DNA of 64,000 nt. Origin: Piezodorus guildinii. Lineage: Eukaryota > Arthropoda > Insecta > Hemiptera > Pentatomidae. The notes beneath the pieces are model-generated. The model did not search any database and was not told the DNA's origin. It saw nothing but the letters and a program-made list of their open reading frames with translations. Position 1 is the stretch's first letter. Each line of letters starts with the position of its first letter. The position numbers were made by a program, and so were the translations under genes. This document shows positions 63,853 to 64,000 of the stretch, piece by piece. The DNA lies in assembly GCA_023052935.1 (NCBI GenBank), contig CM041298.1, forward strand, positions 58,212,217 to 58,276,216, written 5' to 3'.

Positions 63853-64000
63853 AAACGTGTATTCATTTTCGTTGGAAACATATGATTAAGATAAAATAAT
63901 ATAACTACATTAAATTGTTAATCAGTAATAAGTTTATTCCCCATCCGTCACTTTATTTTACCTTTTACAACTTAGTGTATCACTTAATATTTTTTCTAAA
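63853..64000 (-). mobile_element. HINE-A partial (minus), running out of the window
   Basis: CGTTGGAAACATATGATTAA, GTTAATCAGTAATAAG and CTTTTACAACTTAGTGTATC correspond to the 3' half reversed. The copy continues past position 64000. Confidence 0.7.

Overview
The window looks like a gene-poor, strongly AT-rich stretch of an arthropod (probably insect) nuclear genome. The evidence is its repeat content: Jockey-clade, CR1/L2-like, RTE-like, RNase H-bearing (I-like) and R2-like LINE pieces, a Ty3/gypsy-type LTR remnant, a mariner transposase fragment, a hAT-like element, a Helitron helicase relic, several tRNA-derived SINE families and many long (AT)n runs. I found no host gene I could defend. 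A few short open stretches in unique DNA (25.1 kb, 29.5 kb, 58.3 kb) are flagged as unexplained only.

The dominant component is one interspersed family of roughly 0.85-1.05 kb, called HINE-A here, seen as about 28 whole or partial copies in both orientations. Its 5' end is a near-perfect palindrome built on ACTTTCACTTAC, and the inverse motif GGTAAGTGAAAGT recurs about 20 bp inside the 3' end, ahead of a small hairpin. Copies sit in T runs. One copy inserted into another (54067-55768) fixes both ends. This architecture fits Helentron/Helitron2-type non-autonomous elements (HINEs). A second family, Repeat B, occurs about six times.

The best-preserved gene content is a full-length Jockey-clade LINE on the minus strand (43854-48628), with an 11-bp target-site duplication (TSD), an intact ORF1 and an ORF2 broken by a single frameshift. 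ORF1 and ORF2 are in the same frame and abut as TAA-ATG. This LINE, a SINE and an RNase H-type LINE are all nested in one HINE-A copy spanning 43448-50112.

Layout: 0-7 kb, LINE pieces, including a 5'-truncated copy with a 14-bp TSD (3748-4211). 7-14 kb, HINE-A copies, one carrying a 15-bp minisatellite, plus a foldback element and nested SINEs. 14-22.7 kb, Jockey pieces, LTR remnant, Helitron helicase relic and a CR1/L2-like LINE. 23-34 kb, stacked HINE-A, SINEs, LINE tails, a large foldback and a tandem duplication. 34-43 kb, mariner interrupted by a hAT-like element, then further LINE insertions. 43-50 kb, the nested HINE-A/Jockey complex. 51-52 kb, a decayed SF3-helicase (densovirus NS1-like) segment next to an R2-like LINE endonuclease relic. 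52.5-64 kb, SINEs, HINE-on-HINE insertions, a young RTE-like LINE copy with a 14-bp TSD and a tRNA-derived SINE with a 13-bp TSD. All boundaries not marked by a TSD are approximate.
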